DNA from: Nocardiopsis metallicus
GTDB taxonomy: Bacteria > Actinomycetota > Actinomycetes > Streptosporangiales > Streptosporangiaceae
Length of the DNA: 64,000 bases
Assembly (NCBI RefSeq): GCF_014201115.1
Contig: NZ_JACHDO010000001.1
Location: 868,001-932,000 of the forward strand
Direction: 5' to 3'
Shown here: in pieces, positions 51,701 through 61,078 of the stretch
Layout of the letters: the number at the start of each line of letters is the position of its first letter
Numbering within the stretch: the first letter of the stretch is position 1
Program-made: the position numbers and the translations under genes
Notes under the pieces: model-generated
Told to the model about the DNA's origin: nothing
Database searches by the model: none
The model's input: the letters and a program-made list of their open reading frames with translations, nothing else

Positions 51701-53986
51701 TCAGCCCTCCAACCGCTTGAGGAGGCCGGGCAGGTCGGCCTCGTGCGCCACGGTGAGGCGTTTGGTCGCACGGGTGAGGGCCACGTACAGGTCGTTGGCC
51801 CCGCGAGGCTGGGCCAGCAGCTCCTCGGGGCGGACCACGATCACCGAGTCGAACTCCAGCCCCTTGGACTCCGTCGCGGTCAGCACTACGACGGTGTCGC
51901 CCAGCTCGTCGTCCGTACCCGTTCCGGGGCGGCCCGCCCCGGGGAGTGCGGCCGAGGTTTCGGACAGCGAGGCGTCAGAGGTGACCACCGCGATCCGGCC
52001 CTCGCCCACCGCCGCGCGCTCCTCGTCGACCAGCGCGGGCAGGCCGCCCAGGCCGGTCAGCCGCACCGCGCGGGGCGGCTCGCCCTCCTCGCGTACGGAT
52101 TCGGGAATCTGTTGGCCGGGCGCGGCCTCGCGTAGGACGTCGGCGGCCACGGCCATGATCGGCGCCGGGGTCCGGTAGTTCACCCGCAGGTGCTCCACGT
52201 GCACCTTGCCGGGGGCGTACTCCTCCAGCGACCCCTGCCAGGAGCTGGTCCCGGCGGCGCTGCCGGTCTGGGCGACGTCGCCGACGACGGTCAGGGAGCG
52301 GGTCGGGACCCGGCGCATCACGGCGCGCCAGGCCATCGGGGACAGTTCCTGGGCCTCGTCCACGATCACGTGCCCGTAGGACCAGGTGCGGTCCGCCCCC
52401 GCCCGGTCGGCGGTGGTCAGGTTCGGCCCCGAGTCGCGGTGGCGGGCGGCGAGGGTGACCGCGTCCAGTCCCTCCGCCGGGTCCTCGGTCAGGCCGGTGA
52501 AGTCCAGCACGCCCTGGGCGTAGCGGACCTCCTCCTCCCGTTCGGTGTCCAGCTGGCGCTGCCGCGCGCGCAGGAGGCTGTCGTCCTGGCCGAGGAGCTC
52601 GGCCACCTCGTCCAGCAGCGGCACGTCCTCCACGGTCCAGGGCGCTTCCGGGTGGCGGGCCATGGATCCGGCCTCCGCGACTCCGGCCTCGGCACCGACC
52701 AGGGCCAGGGCCTCGGGGTCGGCGTACAGGTCGCGCAGCACCCGCTGCGGGGTCAGGTCGGGCCACAGGGCGTCGAGGGCCTGCTGCACGGGGGCCTCGT
52801 GCCAGAGCCGCGCGCCCGTGTGCGGGAGGTCCTCCTCGGTGGCGGGGCGGCCGAGCAGCTGGGACTCGGCCCGGGCGAGTTCGGTGAGCAGCGTGTTCAC
52901 CAGGTACTTGCGCGCGGTGTTGTGCGGCAGCTTCAGGTTGCGGGTGGTCTCCAGCACGTGCGCGCACACGTCGGCGGGCACGACCAGCGTCCCCGCGTCG
53001 GTCTCCACGCGCAGGTCCGCCTCGCCCAAGGCCCTCAGGGGCGAGCGCTGCCGGTCCCGGACGGCGGCGCCCACGAAGTCGACCATGCGCGGGGACCCCT
53101 TGAGCACGGCGGTCGCGTGCCGATCGCGGGCGGTGGCCTCCACACCGGGGAAGAGCTCGCCGACCGTGCGCATCACCACGTCGGTCTCGCCGAGGGAGGG
53201 CAGCACGTTGCCGACGTAGCGCAGGAACGCCGGGTTGGGGCCCACGACCAGGACGCCGCGGCGCTCCAGGATCCGGCGGTGCGTGTAGAGCAGGTAGGCG
53301 GCGCGGTGCAGGGCGGCGACGGTCTTGCCGGTGCCCGGGCCGCCCTGGACGACCAGCACCCCGGCCAGCTGGGCGCGGATGACCCGGTCCTGCTCGGCCT
53401 GGATGGTGGCGACGATGTCGGCCATGCGTCCGGTGCGGCCGCGGTGCAGGGAGGCCAGCAGCGCGGCCTCGCCGACCAGCTGGCGGCGGTCGCCCTCGGA
53501 GAGGCCGTCAGCGTCGAAGACCTCGTCGTCCAGGCCGAAGACCCGCCTGCTGCGCACCCTCAGGTGGCGTCGGCGGGTGATCCCCTCCGGGTCGCTGGGG
53601 GTGGCCGCGTAGAAGGGGCGGGCGGCCGGGGCGCGCCAGTCCACGAGGATGGTGTCGTGTTCGGTGTCACGCAGTCCGATGCGGCCCACGTAACGGGCCT
53701 CGGTGTCATCGGGGCCGTAGGAGATGTCGATCCTGCCGAAGCACAGGCCCTCCTCGACCGAGCTGAGCTGGGCCCGGCGCCGGGCGTGCTCGTAGGAGCG
53801 GGTCTCGCGTTCCACGATGGCGGCGTAACCGCTGCGTTCCTGCAGGTGGGCGTCGATGAGTCGCTGTTCGGTCTGCGCTCGCAGGGTGTCCAGGCGCTCG
53901 TACATGACGCTGACGCGCGCCTGCTCGACCGCGATCGCGGCCTCCTCGGGCGAGGGGGCCGAGCTGTCGGATTGACAGGAATCCAT
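51701..53986 (-). CDS. helD: HelD-like RNA polymerase-associated ATPase
   Basis: 761 residues, the usual length for actinobacterial HelD. N-terminal coiled-coil arm (YERLDTLRAQTEQRLIDAHLQERSG), then the GRID/RYVGRIGL barrel, and SF1 motifs: Walker A VQGGPGTGKTVAALHRAAYLL (~215), DEAQELSPMAWRAVMRR (Walker B), VVGDVAQTGS, RVNYRTPAPIM and a late ATESKGLEFDSVIVV. It frees RNA polymerase from stalled or bound complexes. Compared with the HelR-like protein at 17.25 kb it lacks the extra C-terminal domain. AAGGA precedes its ATG on the minus strand. Confidence 0.92.
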   Translation of the reverse strand: MDSCQSDSSAPSPEEAAIAVEQARVSVMYERLDTLRAQTEQRLIDAHLQERSGYAAIVERETRSYEHARRRAQLSSVEEGLCFGRIDISYGPDDTEARYVGRIGLRDTEHDTILVDWRAPAARPFYAATPSDPEGITRRRHLRVRSRRVFGLDDEVFDADGLSEGDRRQLVGEAALLASLHRGRTGRMADIVATIQAEQDRVIRAQLAGVLVVQGGPGTGKTVAALHRAAYLLYTHRRILERRGVLVVGPNPAFLRYVGNVLPSLGETDVVMRTVGELFPGVEATARDRHATAVLKGSPRMVDFVGAAVRDRQRSPLRALGEADLRVETDAGTLVVPADVCAHVLETTRNLKLPHNTARKYLVNTLLTELARAESQLLGRPATEEDLPHTGARLWHEAPVQQALDALWPDLTPQRVLRDLYADPEALALVGAEAGVAEAGSMARHPEAPWTVEDVPLLDEVAELLGQDDSLLRARQRQLDTEREEEVRYAQGVLDFTGLTEDPAEGLDAVTLAARHRDSGPNLTTADRAGADRTWSYGHVIVDEAQELSPMAWRAVMRRVPTRSLTVVGDVAQTGSAAGTSSWQGSLEEYAPGKVHVEHLRVNYRTPAPIMAVAADVLREAAPGQQIPESVREEGEPPRAVRLTGLGGLPALVDEERAAVGEGRIAVVTSDASLSETSAALPGAGRPGTGTDDELGDTVVVLTATESKGLEFDSVIVVRPEELLAQPRGANDLYVALTRATKRLTVAHEADLPGLLKRLEG

Positions 53987-54095
53987 CTGGTTGCTATCCT
54001 TGCGGCTGAGAAGTTTATTGATAGCTTTTGTTTTGTGCAGGGGAACCGCAGCCTAGCAGGATGCGTGCACCATTCGCCAATCCGCGTGACCAGGA

Positions 54096-54128
54096 CCCGC
54101 ACCCTCCAGGGGTGGGGGTTTTGTTGTT
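54096..54128 (+). terminator. Rho-independent-type terminator pointing right
   Basis: CCC-G-CACCC and GGGTG-G-GGG form a 9-bp stem with one G:G mismatch (54096-54118), followed directly by TTTTGTTGTT. It points along the + strand, yet both flanking genes are on the minus strand, so it would end an unannotated + transcript from the helD upstream region. Confidence 0.5.
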
Positions 54129-54219
54129 CCCGGGCCCCCACCCGTTCCCCGCACCCGTTGGAACCCGCTCCGTGCGACCGGCCCGCCCCGCGACGTCCCG
54201 GGGCCCGGCGGCAGCGCCC

Positions 54220-55182
54220 TCAGGCCAGGCCCAGCCGCTCCAGGTCGGCGCCGATCCGGGTGTCCTCCTGGCTCAGGAAGTCGGCGAAGTCTTCGCCCTC
54301 CAAGAACGCGTCCGTCCACCGGTTGCGCTCCAGCCTCGCCCGCCACTGCGCCGATCCGTGCAGGTCCGACACCATGGACCGGAGCCGCCCCAGGTCGTCC
54401 GCGGCAAGACCCGGTGGTGCGAGCAGCCCCCGCCAGTTCATGAAGTGCAGGTCCACACCCGCCTGGATCAGGGTCGGCGCGTCGGTGCCCGGATCCGGCT
54501 CGGAGCTGGTCACCGTGAGGGCCCGCAACTGGCCGGCGTCGATCGCCGAGCGCTGCTCGCCCGGCCCTGCGGCAGCGAAGTCCACCTCGCGGCTGATCAG
54601 CGCCGCCTGCATGGGCCCGCCCCCGTCGAAGGAGCGGTAGTCCACCGCCAGCGGGTCGATGCCGAGTTTCTCGGCCAGCAGCATCGTCACCATGTGGTCG
54701 GGTCCGGCCGGTGTCGAGCCGCCCCCCACCGTGATGTCCTCCGGATTCTCGCGCCATGCCTCGAGGAGGTCCTCGATCGACCGGAAGGGTGAGTCCGGCG
54801 TCACCAGAAGTACCTCCGGCTCCTGGAGCAGGCGCGCCAGCGGCTCGGCCTCCGTCACTGACTGCGAAGCGGAGGCGGCGTGGGTGTTGGCGACCACTCC
54901 CAGACCCATCTGGAGCAGGAGGTCCGGTGTACCGCGCTCGTAGAGCAACCGCGCCAGCCCCGCCGTGCCGGAGGCCCCGGGCAGGTTGAAGACGGTGGTG
55001 TCCGTGACCGAACCGCTCTCCTCCAGGACCGAGGCCATCGTCCGGGCGGTGTGGTCGAAGCCGCCGCCGGGCGGCGTCGGCACCATGATCCGCAGGGAGC
55101 GCAGCCGCCTCGCGGGCAGACAGCCGGCCAGGGGCAGCACGAAGCCGGCCGCCAGTAAGGCGCGCCGGCTCATGCCACTCAT
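54220..55182 (-). CDS. Tripartite tricarboxylate transporter substrate-binding protein (second copy)
   Basis: 320 residues. Lipoprotein signal with lipobox (LLAAGFVLPLAGC, Cys ~21). The mature part is TctC/Bug-like: RIMVPTPPGGGFDHTARTMASVLEE, VFNLPGASGTAGLARL, ITVGGGSTPAGPDHMV, YRSFDGGGPMQAAL and a late WRGLLAPPGL. It captures a carboxylate outside the cell for the TctA/TctB permease. It lies 71 bp after tctA; a second, different TctC opens the operon, which suggests two ligand specificities. Confidence 0.9.
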   Translation of the reverse strand: MSGMSRRALLAAGFVLPLAGCLPARRLRSLRIMVPTPPGGGFDHTARTMASVLEESGSVTDTTVFNLPGASGTAGLARLLYERGTPDLLLQMGLGVVANTHAASASQSVTEAEPLARLLQEPEVLLVTPDSPFRSIEDLLEAWRENPEDITVGGGSTPAGPDHMVTMLLAEKLGIDPLAVDYRSFDGGGPMQAALISREVDFAAAGPGEQRSAIDAGQLRALTVTSSEPDPGTDAPTLIQAGVDLHFMNWRGLLAPPGLAADDLGRLRSMVSDLHGSAQWRARLERNRWTDAFLEGEDFADFLSQEDTRIGADLERLGLA

Positions 55183-55253
55183 CGCGTCCCCCGTTCCCCG
55201 GCCCGGGCGTTCCCGCCGTCGCGGCCGCCCGGGTGCCCCGGCGTCACTCTTCC

Positions 55254-56780
55254 TCAGTCCTTTGCGGAACCCGCCCGTTCGCGCTCTCCGGAGCGGTTCG
55301 CGCGCCCGTGCCCCCGAAGGGCCCGCACCAGCGCCGGTGTCACCGACAGCAGGGCGAGCGCCAGCAGGCTGGCGGAGATCGGTCCGCTGACGAACACCGA
55401 CCAGTCACCGCCGGAGATCTGCAGGGCCCGACGCATGTTCGTCTCCATCAGGCCGCCCAGGATCAGCCCCAGGATCAGGGGCGCGGCCGGGAAGTCGTTG
55501 CGCCGCATCAGGAAGCCGATGGCGCCGAACGCCGCCAGCAGACCCAGGTCGAACACGCTGAAGCTGAGCCCGTACACGCCCACCACGCAGAATACGACCA
55601 CCAGCGGAACCAGCACCGCCTTGGGGGTGTTCAGGACCTTGGCGAAGACCGGGATCAGCGGCAGGTTGAGGACCAGCAGGACCACGCTGCCCACGTACAT
55701 CGAGGCGACCACGCCCCAGAACATGTCGGGGTTGTCGGTCAGCATCATCGGCCCCGGCTGCACGCCCAGCACCAACAGCGCGCCCAACAGGATCGCGGTC
55801 GTGCCCGAGCCCGGTACCCCCAGGGTCATCAACGGCACGAAGGAGCCCACCGCCGCCGCGTTGTTGGCGGCCTCGGGCGCGGCCACGCCCTTCGGGTTGC
55901 CCTTGCCGAAGGTGGCGCCGTCGCGCGCCAGCTTCTTCTCCATCGAGTAGGACAGGAACGAGGCCACCGTGGCCCCCGCCCCGGGCAGGACCCCGGTGAA
56001 GAAGCCCAGTACCGACGAGCGCAGCGTCGGCGGGGTGATCCGGCCGAGCTCGCGGCCGGACAGCCGCAGCGAGGTCACACCGCCGCGCGCTCCGCCCTCG
56101 CCGCGCCGGTTGAGCATGACCAGCACCTCGGCCAGCGCGAACACGCCCAGCGCGACGATGAGGAACTCCACGCCCTCGTACAGCTCGGGCAGGTCGAAGG
56201 TGTAGCGCACGATGGCGGTCTGGGAGTCGATGCCCACCAGGGCGATCATTACTCCGACCACGGCCGAGACCAGGCCCTTGACCAGGTTGCGCCCGCCCAG
56301 GGTCACCACCGCGGTCAGCCCCAGAATCATCAGCGCGAAGTACTCGACGGGCCCGAAGCTCACGGCGAAGGACGCCAGACTCGGCGCGATCGCCATCAGC
56401 CCGATGACGCCGACGGTGCCGCCGACGAACGACGAGAGCGCCGCGATCGCCAGTGCCTTGCCCGCCTTGCCCTGTCGGGCCATCGGGTAGCCGTCGAAGG
56501 AGGTGGCGACGGTCCCGGCCACCCCCGGTGCGTTGAGCAGGATGGAGGAGGTCGATCCGCCGAAGATCGCCCCGTAGTAGACCCCCGCCAGCATGATGAT
56601 CGCCGAGGTGGGGTCCATGCCGTAGGCGATGGGGATCATCAGCGCGATCGCGCTCATCGGGCCCAGGCCGGGCAGGATGCCGATGACCGTACCGGCCAGG
56701 ACGCCGATGAAGACGAAGAGGAGGTTCTCCGGGGTCAGCGCGATGCTGAAGCCGTGCAGGAGTTGGTCGAACATGCCCAT
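55254..56780 (-). CDS. tctA: TctA large permease subunit
   Basis: 508 residues with ~11-12 membrane helices. Signature regions: PGLGPMSAIALMIPIAYGMDPTSAIIMLAGVYYGAIFGGSTSSILLNAPGVAGTVATSFDGYPMARQGKAGKALAIA and a second copy GVLPGAGATVASFLSYSMEKKL, AAEAANNAAAVGSFVPLMTLGVPGSGTTAILLGAL. TctA is the channel-forming subunit that moves the carboxylate with Na+ or H+. Preceded by tctB (27-bp gap). Confidence 0.95.
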   Translation of the reverse strand: MGMFDQLLHGFSIALTPENLLFVFIGVLAGTVIGILPGLGPMSAIALMIPIAYGMDPTSAIIMLAGVYYGAIFGGSTSSILLNAPGVAGTVATSFDGYPMARQGKAGKALAIAALSSFVGGTVGVIGLMAIAPSLASFAVSFGPVEYFALMILGLTAVVTLGGRNLVKGLVSAVVGVMIALVGIDSQTAIVRYTFDLPELYEGVEFLIVALGVFALAEVLVMLNRRGEGGARGGVTSLRLSGRELGRITPPTLRSSVLGFFTGVLPGAGATVASFLSYSMEKKLARDGATFGKGNPKGVAAPEAANNAAAVGSFVPLMTLGVPGSGTTAILLGALLVLGVQPGPMMLTDNPDMFWGVVASMYVGSVVLLVLNLPLIPVFAKVLNTPKAVLVPLVVVFCVVGVYGLSFSVFDLGLLAAFGAIGFLMRRNDFPAAPLILGLILGGLMETNMRRALQISGGDWSVFVSGPISASLLALALLSVTPALVRALRGHGRANRSGERERAGSAKD

Positions 56781-56807
56781 GGGAGGGGATCCTTGGTTCG
56801 GGTCAGG

Positions 56808-57470
56808 TCAGAAGGGAAGCGGTCCGCTCGGCAGCGACACGCCGAGGCCCCAGGTCATCCCCGCGTAGAGGGCGAAGGGGAGCACGAGGGCGACCGCGGC
56901 CGTGACGAGGTGACGGCGGTAACCGAGGTACCAGGTCATCGACCCCAGGTAGAGGGCGGTGGAGAGGACGAACCCCAGGGGCTCGAACACGGCGACGTAG
57001 AGGCACAGGGCGCCGACGAACAGGCCGGTCTCCCAACGGGGGTCCTCCAGGCGGCCGAGCCGGGCCCCCGCCCCGCCGACCGCACCGCCCGCCGCCGGTC
57101 CGTCGGCTTCGGACGCGGTGCCCGCCGCTGGTCCGTCGGCTTCGGTCGCGCTGTCTGCCACCGTGTCCTCCGCCGGGGCGCGCTGGAAGAGCAGCAGCAC
57201 CGCCAACAACAGCAGGACGACACCCAGCCAGCGCGGCAGGGTGGAGGGCTGTACCGGGACGCTCACCGCCGTGTAGTCGGGCATCTGGAAGGCGAGGACC
57301 AGGTAGCCGACCGCGAACAGCCCGATCGCGACACCCAGGGTCCGGGGGGAGAACCGGAAGGCCTTCTCGGGCGCGACCGCGCGGCCCGGCGTCCAGAGGC
57401 GCCGGGGGCGGCGCGCGGCCGCCCCCTCCTCGGGCGCGCCACCGGAGCGCGCCGTGGTCTCTTCGCTCAC
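56808..57470 (-). CDS. tctB: TctB small permease subunit
   Basis: 220 residues with four membrane helices and a charged, Ala/Gly-rich loop (~100-125, containing the repeated ATEADGPAAGTASEADGPAAG). The N-terminal ~45 residues are Arg-rich and cytoplasmic. Position between tctC and tctA, the 4-nt ATGA overlap with tctC, and the helix pattern (GVAIGLFAVGYLVLAFQMPDYTAV; WLGVVLLLLAVLLLF) define it. It stabilises TctA in the transporter. Confidence 0.88.
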   Translation of the reverse strand: MSEETTARSGGAPEEGAAARRPRRLWTPGRAVAPEKAFRFSPRTLGVAIGLFAVGYLVLAFQMPDYTAVSVPVQPSTLPRWLGVVLLLLAVLLLFQRAPAEDTVADSATEADGPAAGTASEADGPAAGGAVGGAGARLGRLEDPRWETGLFVGALCLYVAVFEPLGFVLSTALYLGSMTWYLGYRRHLVTAAVALVLPFALYAGMTWGLGVSLPSGPLPF

Positions 57471-58516
57471 TGGAGGCCGACCTCCGTCAGGATCTCGGCG
57501 AACTCGTCACGGGTCTCGTCCAGGAAGGCGCCGAAGTCATCGCTGCCCATGTAGGCGTCGGTCCAGCCCAGGCGTGCGGACTCCTCCTGCCAGGCCTCGG
57601 TCTCCACCAGGTCCCCGAACAGCTCCTCGTAGTAGGCGACCTGCGCCTGCTCGAGCTCGGCCGGGGCCATGACGCCGCGCCAGATGTCGAACGTGAAGTC
57701 GATGTCCTGCTCCACCAGGCTCGGCACGTCCGGCAGGGCCTCGCTGCGCTCGGGCGAGGAGATCCCGACCGCGCGCATCTCGCCCGCCTCGATCATGCCC
57801 AGGGCCTCGCCCGCGCCGGTCACGGCCGCCTCCACGTGGCCGCCCAACAGGGCGGTCATGGCCTCACCGCCACCGTCGAAGGGGATGTAGTTGGCCTCGG
57901 CCGGATCGGCCCCGGCCGCCTCCAGCGCCCCCGCCAGCGCGACGTGGTCCATGCTGCCGGGCCCGGAGCCCCCGCCGATGCTGAAGCCCCCCGCGGATAC
58001 TTCCGCGGCCAGGTCGCCGAAGGTCTCGACGGGTGAGTCGGCCGCCACGAGGTAGACCATGTAGTCGGTGGCCAGGCGCGCCACCGGGGTGAAGTCGTCG
58101 TGGTCGTGGTCGGAGTCGCCGGCCATCGGAACCAGCAGGATGGGCGGGCTCGTCACGAACAGCTTGTGCGGGTCTCCCGCGTTGTTGGCGATGTAGCCCC
58201 AGCCGATGGCGCCGCCCGCGCCGGGTTTGTTGACCACCTGGACGGACTGGTCGATCAGTTCCTGCTCTTCCAACAGCCGGGCGCTGGTGCGGGCCAGGGT
58301 GTCCCAGCCGCCGCCGGTGGCGGCCGGCGCGGTGATCTCGATCGGCTTGGTCGGCGCCCAGGTCCCGTCCTCGGCCACCCCGTCGGAGGAGCCGCAGGCG
58401 GCCAGCAGCACCGGCAGGGCGGCGCCGATCGCGGCAGCGCCCCTCATCCGGGTCCGAAGGGAGGGTGCTGAACCGGTGGCACGGGAACTGACGTGCGTCT
58501 TCGTCACGCGGAGCAT
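57467..58516 (-). CDS. tctC: TctC substrate-binding lipoprotein (operon leader)
   Basis: 349 residues from ATG 58516 (GGAGAAAT on the minus strand before it). Lipobox VLLAACGSS (Cys ~44). Mature domain: PIEITAPAATGGGWDTLARTSARLLEE, VVNKPGAGGAIGWGYI, FTPVARLATDYMVYLVAADSP, GGGSGPGSMDHVALAGAL, YIPFDGGGEAMTALLGGHVEAAVTGAGE, FDIWRGVMAP. It binds citrate or another carboxylate. The divergent sensor kinase/response regulator pair begins 164 bp away and is the natural regulator. Confidence 0.93.
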   Translation of the reverse strand: MLRVTKTHVSSRATGSAPSLRTRMRGAAAIGAALPVLLAACGSSDGVAEDGTWAPTKPIEITAPAATGGGWDTLARTSARLLEEQELIDQSVQVVNKPGAGGAIGWGYIANNAGDPHKLFVTSPPILLVPMAGDSDHDHDDFTPVARLATDYMVYLVAADSPVETFGDLAAEVSAGGFSIGGGSGPGSMDHVALAGALEAAGADPAEANYIPFDGGGEAMTALLGGHVEAAVTGAGEALGMIEAGEMRAVGISSPERSEALPDVPSLVEQDIDFTFDIWRGVMAPAELEQAQVAYYEELFGDLVETEAWQEESARLGWTDAYMGSDDFGAFLDETRDEFAEILTEVGLQ

Positions 58517-58679
58517 GATTTCTCCGTAGGGGATCTGGCCGGGTATGTTCCGGTTATCGTGTGATGCAACGCACAGGCAATCAGAGGGAAACCCCCGCGA
58601 GAAGTGTTGTGTCTTTTGTGCGGGCAATGGTGGTAAGGAATGTTGTGGTCGTTGTGTTCGCGGTCACACCGGAGTCGGG

Positions 58680-60293
58680 GTGGGAATCGTGGTCACGGCG
58701 CGTCGGACGACGCTGGCAGGGCAGTTCCTCGCCCTGCAGCTGGGCATCGTCGTCATCGTGCTGGTGATGGTGGCCGCGGTCTCCCTGGCCCAGTCCGACG
58801 CCCGCCTGCGCCAGACCGAGGCCAGGCGCATGCTCTCGGTCGCCGAGAGCACGGCCGCCCGCGACACCGTCCGGGCCGGGCTGGGGGAGCCGGGCGGCTG
58901 GGAGGTCCTCGCCCCGACCGCAGAGGGTGTGCGGGTACTCTCCGGCGCCGACCACCTGGTCATCCACGACCGGGACGGGCAGGCCCTGACCCTGGACCCG
59001 GGGCCGAGGGCCGGTGGCTCCCAGGGCGACCCGGGGGTCGCGTCCGCGCTGCTGGGACGGGCCTGGTCCGGGGTGAGCGAGACCAACGGACAGCGGACCG
59101 TGGCCGCGGCCGTACCCGTCATCGGTGAGGGCGGGGAGGTCCTCGGCGCGGTGGTCGCGGGCATGGACTATCCCAGTACCGGGGAGCTGCTGGTCCTGGC
59201 CACCCCGAACCTCCTGGTCTACCTGGGCATCGCCAGCGTGCTCGGTGTGGCCGGATCCCTGCTGCTGTCGCGACGCGTCAAACGCCAGACGCTCGGGCTG
59301 GAGCCCGACCAGATCACCCGGCTCGTGGAACACCGCGAGGCCATGCTGCACGGAATCAAGGAGGGTGTCCTGGGCCTGGACGCCGACGACCGCGTCACCC
59401 TGGTCAACGACGCCGCGGTCCGCCTGCTCGGCCTGCCGGCCGACAGCGTGGGCGCCGCCCTTTCCGAGCTCGGCGTGCCCGGTGACCTGGAGGAAGTTCT
59501 GCGGGGCCGGGTGCGGGGGCACGACGCCGTCGTGGTCCTGGGCGACCGGCTGGTCGCCCTCAACCGCATGCCCCTGGAGAGCGACGGACGCCCGGCCGGG
59601 TCGGTGACCACCATGCGTGACCGCACCGACCTGGTCGAACTCCAGCACGAACTGGACACCAGCAGGAACACCGCCGACACACTGCGCGCCCAGGCCCACG
59701 AGTTCAGCAACCGGCTGCACGTCATCTCCGGGCTGCTGGAGCTGCGAGAGCACGAGGAGGCGGCCAAGTACGTCCGCCTGGTGGGAGGCGCCCGCGCCCA
59801 GCTCAGCGCCGATGTCACCGCCCGGGTCGCGGACCCGTCGCTCGCCGCGCTGCTCATCGCCAAGACCAGCCTGGCCGACGAACAGCGCACCCGGCTGCGC
59901 ATCGCGCCCGCGACCCTGGTGGGGCCGGTCTCGGAGGACCTGTCCGAAGACCTGGTCACGGTCGTCGGGAACCTGATCGACAACGCGCTGGACGCGGTCG
60001 CGCACACCGCCGCGGACACGGAACCTCCCTGGGTGGAGGTCGAGGCCGTCGGCGGTGGCGGCGGTCCGGTGGAGGTCGCCGTCCGTGACTCGGGCCCGGG
60101 CGTTCCGGGCGAACTCGAGGGCCGGGTGTTCCAGCACGGCTACACGACCAAGGCGGGCCCGGACCGCAAGCGCGGCCTCGGGCTGGCGATCGTCGGCCTG
60201 GTGTGCGCCCGACGCGGCGGGGCGGCCACCGTCACCGGATCGGAGTTCACCGCCGTGCTGTACGAGAACCCTTCTGAAGGAGACGAGCACTGA
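58680..60293 (+). CDS. CitA/DcuS-type sensor histidine kinase
   Basis: 537 residues from GTG 58680 (GGAG 58671-58674); GTG 58689 is an alternative. Two membrane helices (LALQLGIVVIVLVMVAAVSLA and LLVYLGIASVLGVAGSLLL) flank an extracellular PAS-like domain (~40-180). A cytoplasmic PAS (~220-310) and a Spo0B-type phospho-acceptor AHEFSNRLHVISGLLEL follow. The HATPase has NLIDNALDAV and GLGLAIVGL. Family members sense carboxylates. It overlaps the response regulator by one base and is divergent from the tct operon, so it probably induces it. Confidence 0.92.
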   Translation: MGIVVTARRTTLAGQFLALQLGIVVIVLVMVAAVSLAQSDARLRQTEARRMLSVAESTAARDTVRAGLGEPGGWEVLAPTAEGVRVLSGADHLVIHDRDGQALTLDPGPRAGGSQGDPGVASALLGRAWSGVSETNGQRTVAAAVPVIGEGGEVLGAVVAGMDYPSTGELLVLATPNLLVYLGIASVLGVAGSLLLSRRVKRQTLGLEPDQITRLVEHREAMLHGIKEGVLGLDADDRVTLVNDAAVRLLGLPADSVGAALSELGVPGDLEEVLRGRVRGHDAVVVLGDRLVALNRMPLESDGRPAGSVTTMRDRTDLVELQHELDTSRNTADTLRAQAHEFSNRLHVISGLLELREHEEAAKYVRLVGGARAQLSADVTARVADPSLAALLIAKTSLADEQRTRLRIAPATLVGPVSEDLSEDLVTVVGNLIDNALDAVAHTAADTEPPWVEVEAVGGGGGPVEVAVRDSGPGVPGELEGRVFQHGYTTKAGPDRKRGLGLAIVGLVCARRGGAATVTGSEFTAVLYENPSEGDEH

Positions 60294-61009
60294 TGCCGGT
60301 GAGGACCCTCATCGTCGACGACGACTTCATGGTGGCCCGGGTGCACCGCGGCCTGGTGGAGCGCGTCCCCGGCTTCACCGTGGTGGGCGAGGCCCGTAGC
60401 GGGGCCCAAGCCCTCGACATGGCCCGGAGCCTGCGGCCCGACCTGGTCCTGCTGGACATCTACCTGCCCGACATGAGCGGCATCGACGTGCTGCGCGGCC
60501 TGCGCGGGGCAGCGCGGGGCGAGGACCTCGCGGACGTCGACGTCCTGGTCATCACCGCCGCCCGTGACAGCGCGACCGTTCGCCAGGCGCTGCGCGGCGG
60601 CGCCGTCCAGTACCTCATCAAACCGTTCGAGCCGGCCGCTCTCACCGAGCGCCTGCGGGAGTACGCCAGGCTGCGACAGGACCTGGAGCGGGAGGGCGCC
60701 GCCGACCAGGCCGCCGTCGACCGGGCCTTCGGCGCGGCCCGGCCCGCCGCACGCACCGCGGGGACGATGCCCAAGGGACTGACCAGGCAGACCGCCGAAC
60801 TCGTGGAGAGAACGCTGAGCGACCTCGCCGTGACGGGGGCGGGCGGGGACAGCGGGATCTCGGCGACCGAATGCGCCGCCGCCACCGGGGTCTCCAGGGT
60901 CAGTGCCCGCCGCTATTTGGAGTACTTCGTCGAGACGGGCAGAGTCGAGGTCCGGTTGCGCTACGGCACCGCGGGACGGCCCGAACGCCGCTATCACTGG
61001 TCGGGCTGA
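60293..61009 (+). CDS. CitB/DcuR-type response regulator
   Basis: 238 residues. Receiver domain with acidic pocket LIVDDDFMVARVH, phosphorylated Asp in LVLLDIYLPDMSG (~55), VITAARD and the conserved Lys in YLIKPFE. A linker leads to a C-terminal helix-turn-helix (GISATECAAATGVSRVSARRYLEYFVETGRVEVRLRYG..GRPERRY). This architecture is the CitB family. It likely binds upstream of tctC and of its own operon. Confidence 0.93.
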   Translation: MPVRTLIVDDDFMVARVHRGLVERVPGFTVVGEARSGAQALDMARSLRPDLVLLDIYLPDMSGIDVLRGLRGAARGEDLADVDVLVITAARDSATVRQALRGGAVQYLIKPFEPAALTERLREYARLRQDLEREGAADQAAVDRAFGAARPAARTAGTMPKGLTRQTAELVERTLSDLAVTGAGGDSGISATECAAATGVSRVSARRYLEYFVETGRVEVRLRYGTAGRPERRYHWSG

Positions 61010-61065
61010 GGGCGGCGGCGCGCCGCCGGTTCGGCGTCAGGGTGGCTGAGGCCCGCGCCAGGCGT

Positions 61066-61078
61066 TACACTCGGCTCC
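61066..61078 (+). promoter_or_regulatory. Leaderless promoter of trpL (-10 TACACT)
   Basis: TACACT at 61066-61071 lies 7 nt before ATG 61079, the geometry of a leaderless actinobacterial promoter. No Shine-Dalgarno sequence precedes the leader peptide. Confidence 0.6.

Noticed and set aside
55233..57554. 773-codon + strand open frame across tctA/tctB
   Set aside because: His/Gln/Arg-rich antisense shadow of the transporter genes, which carry all family motifs.
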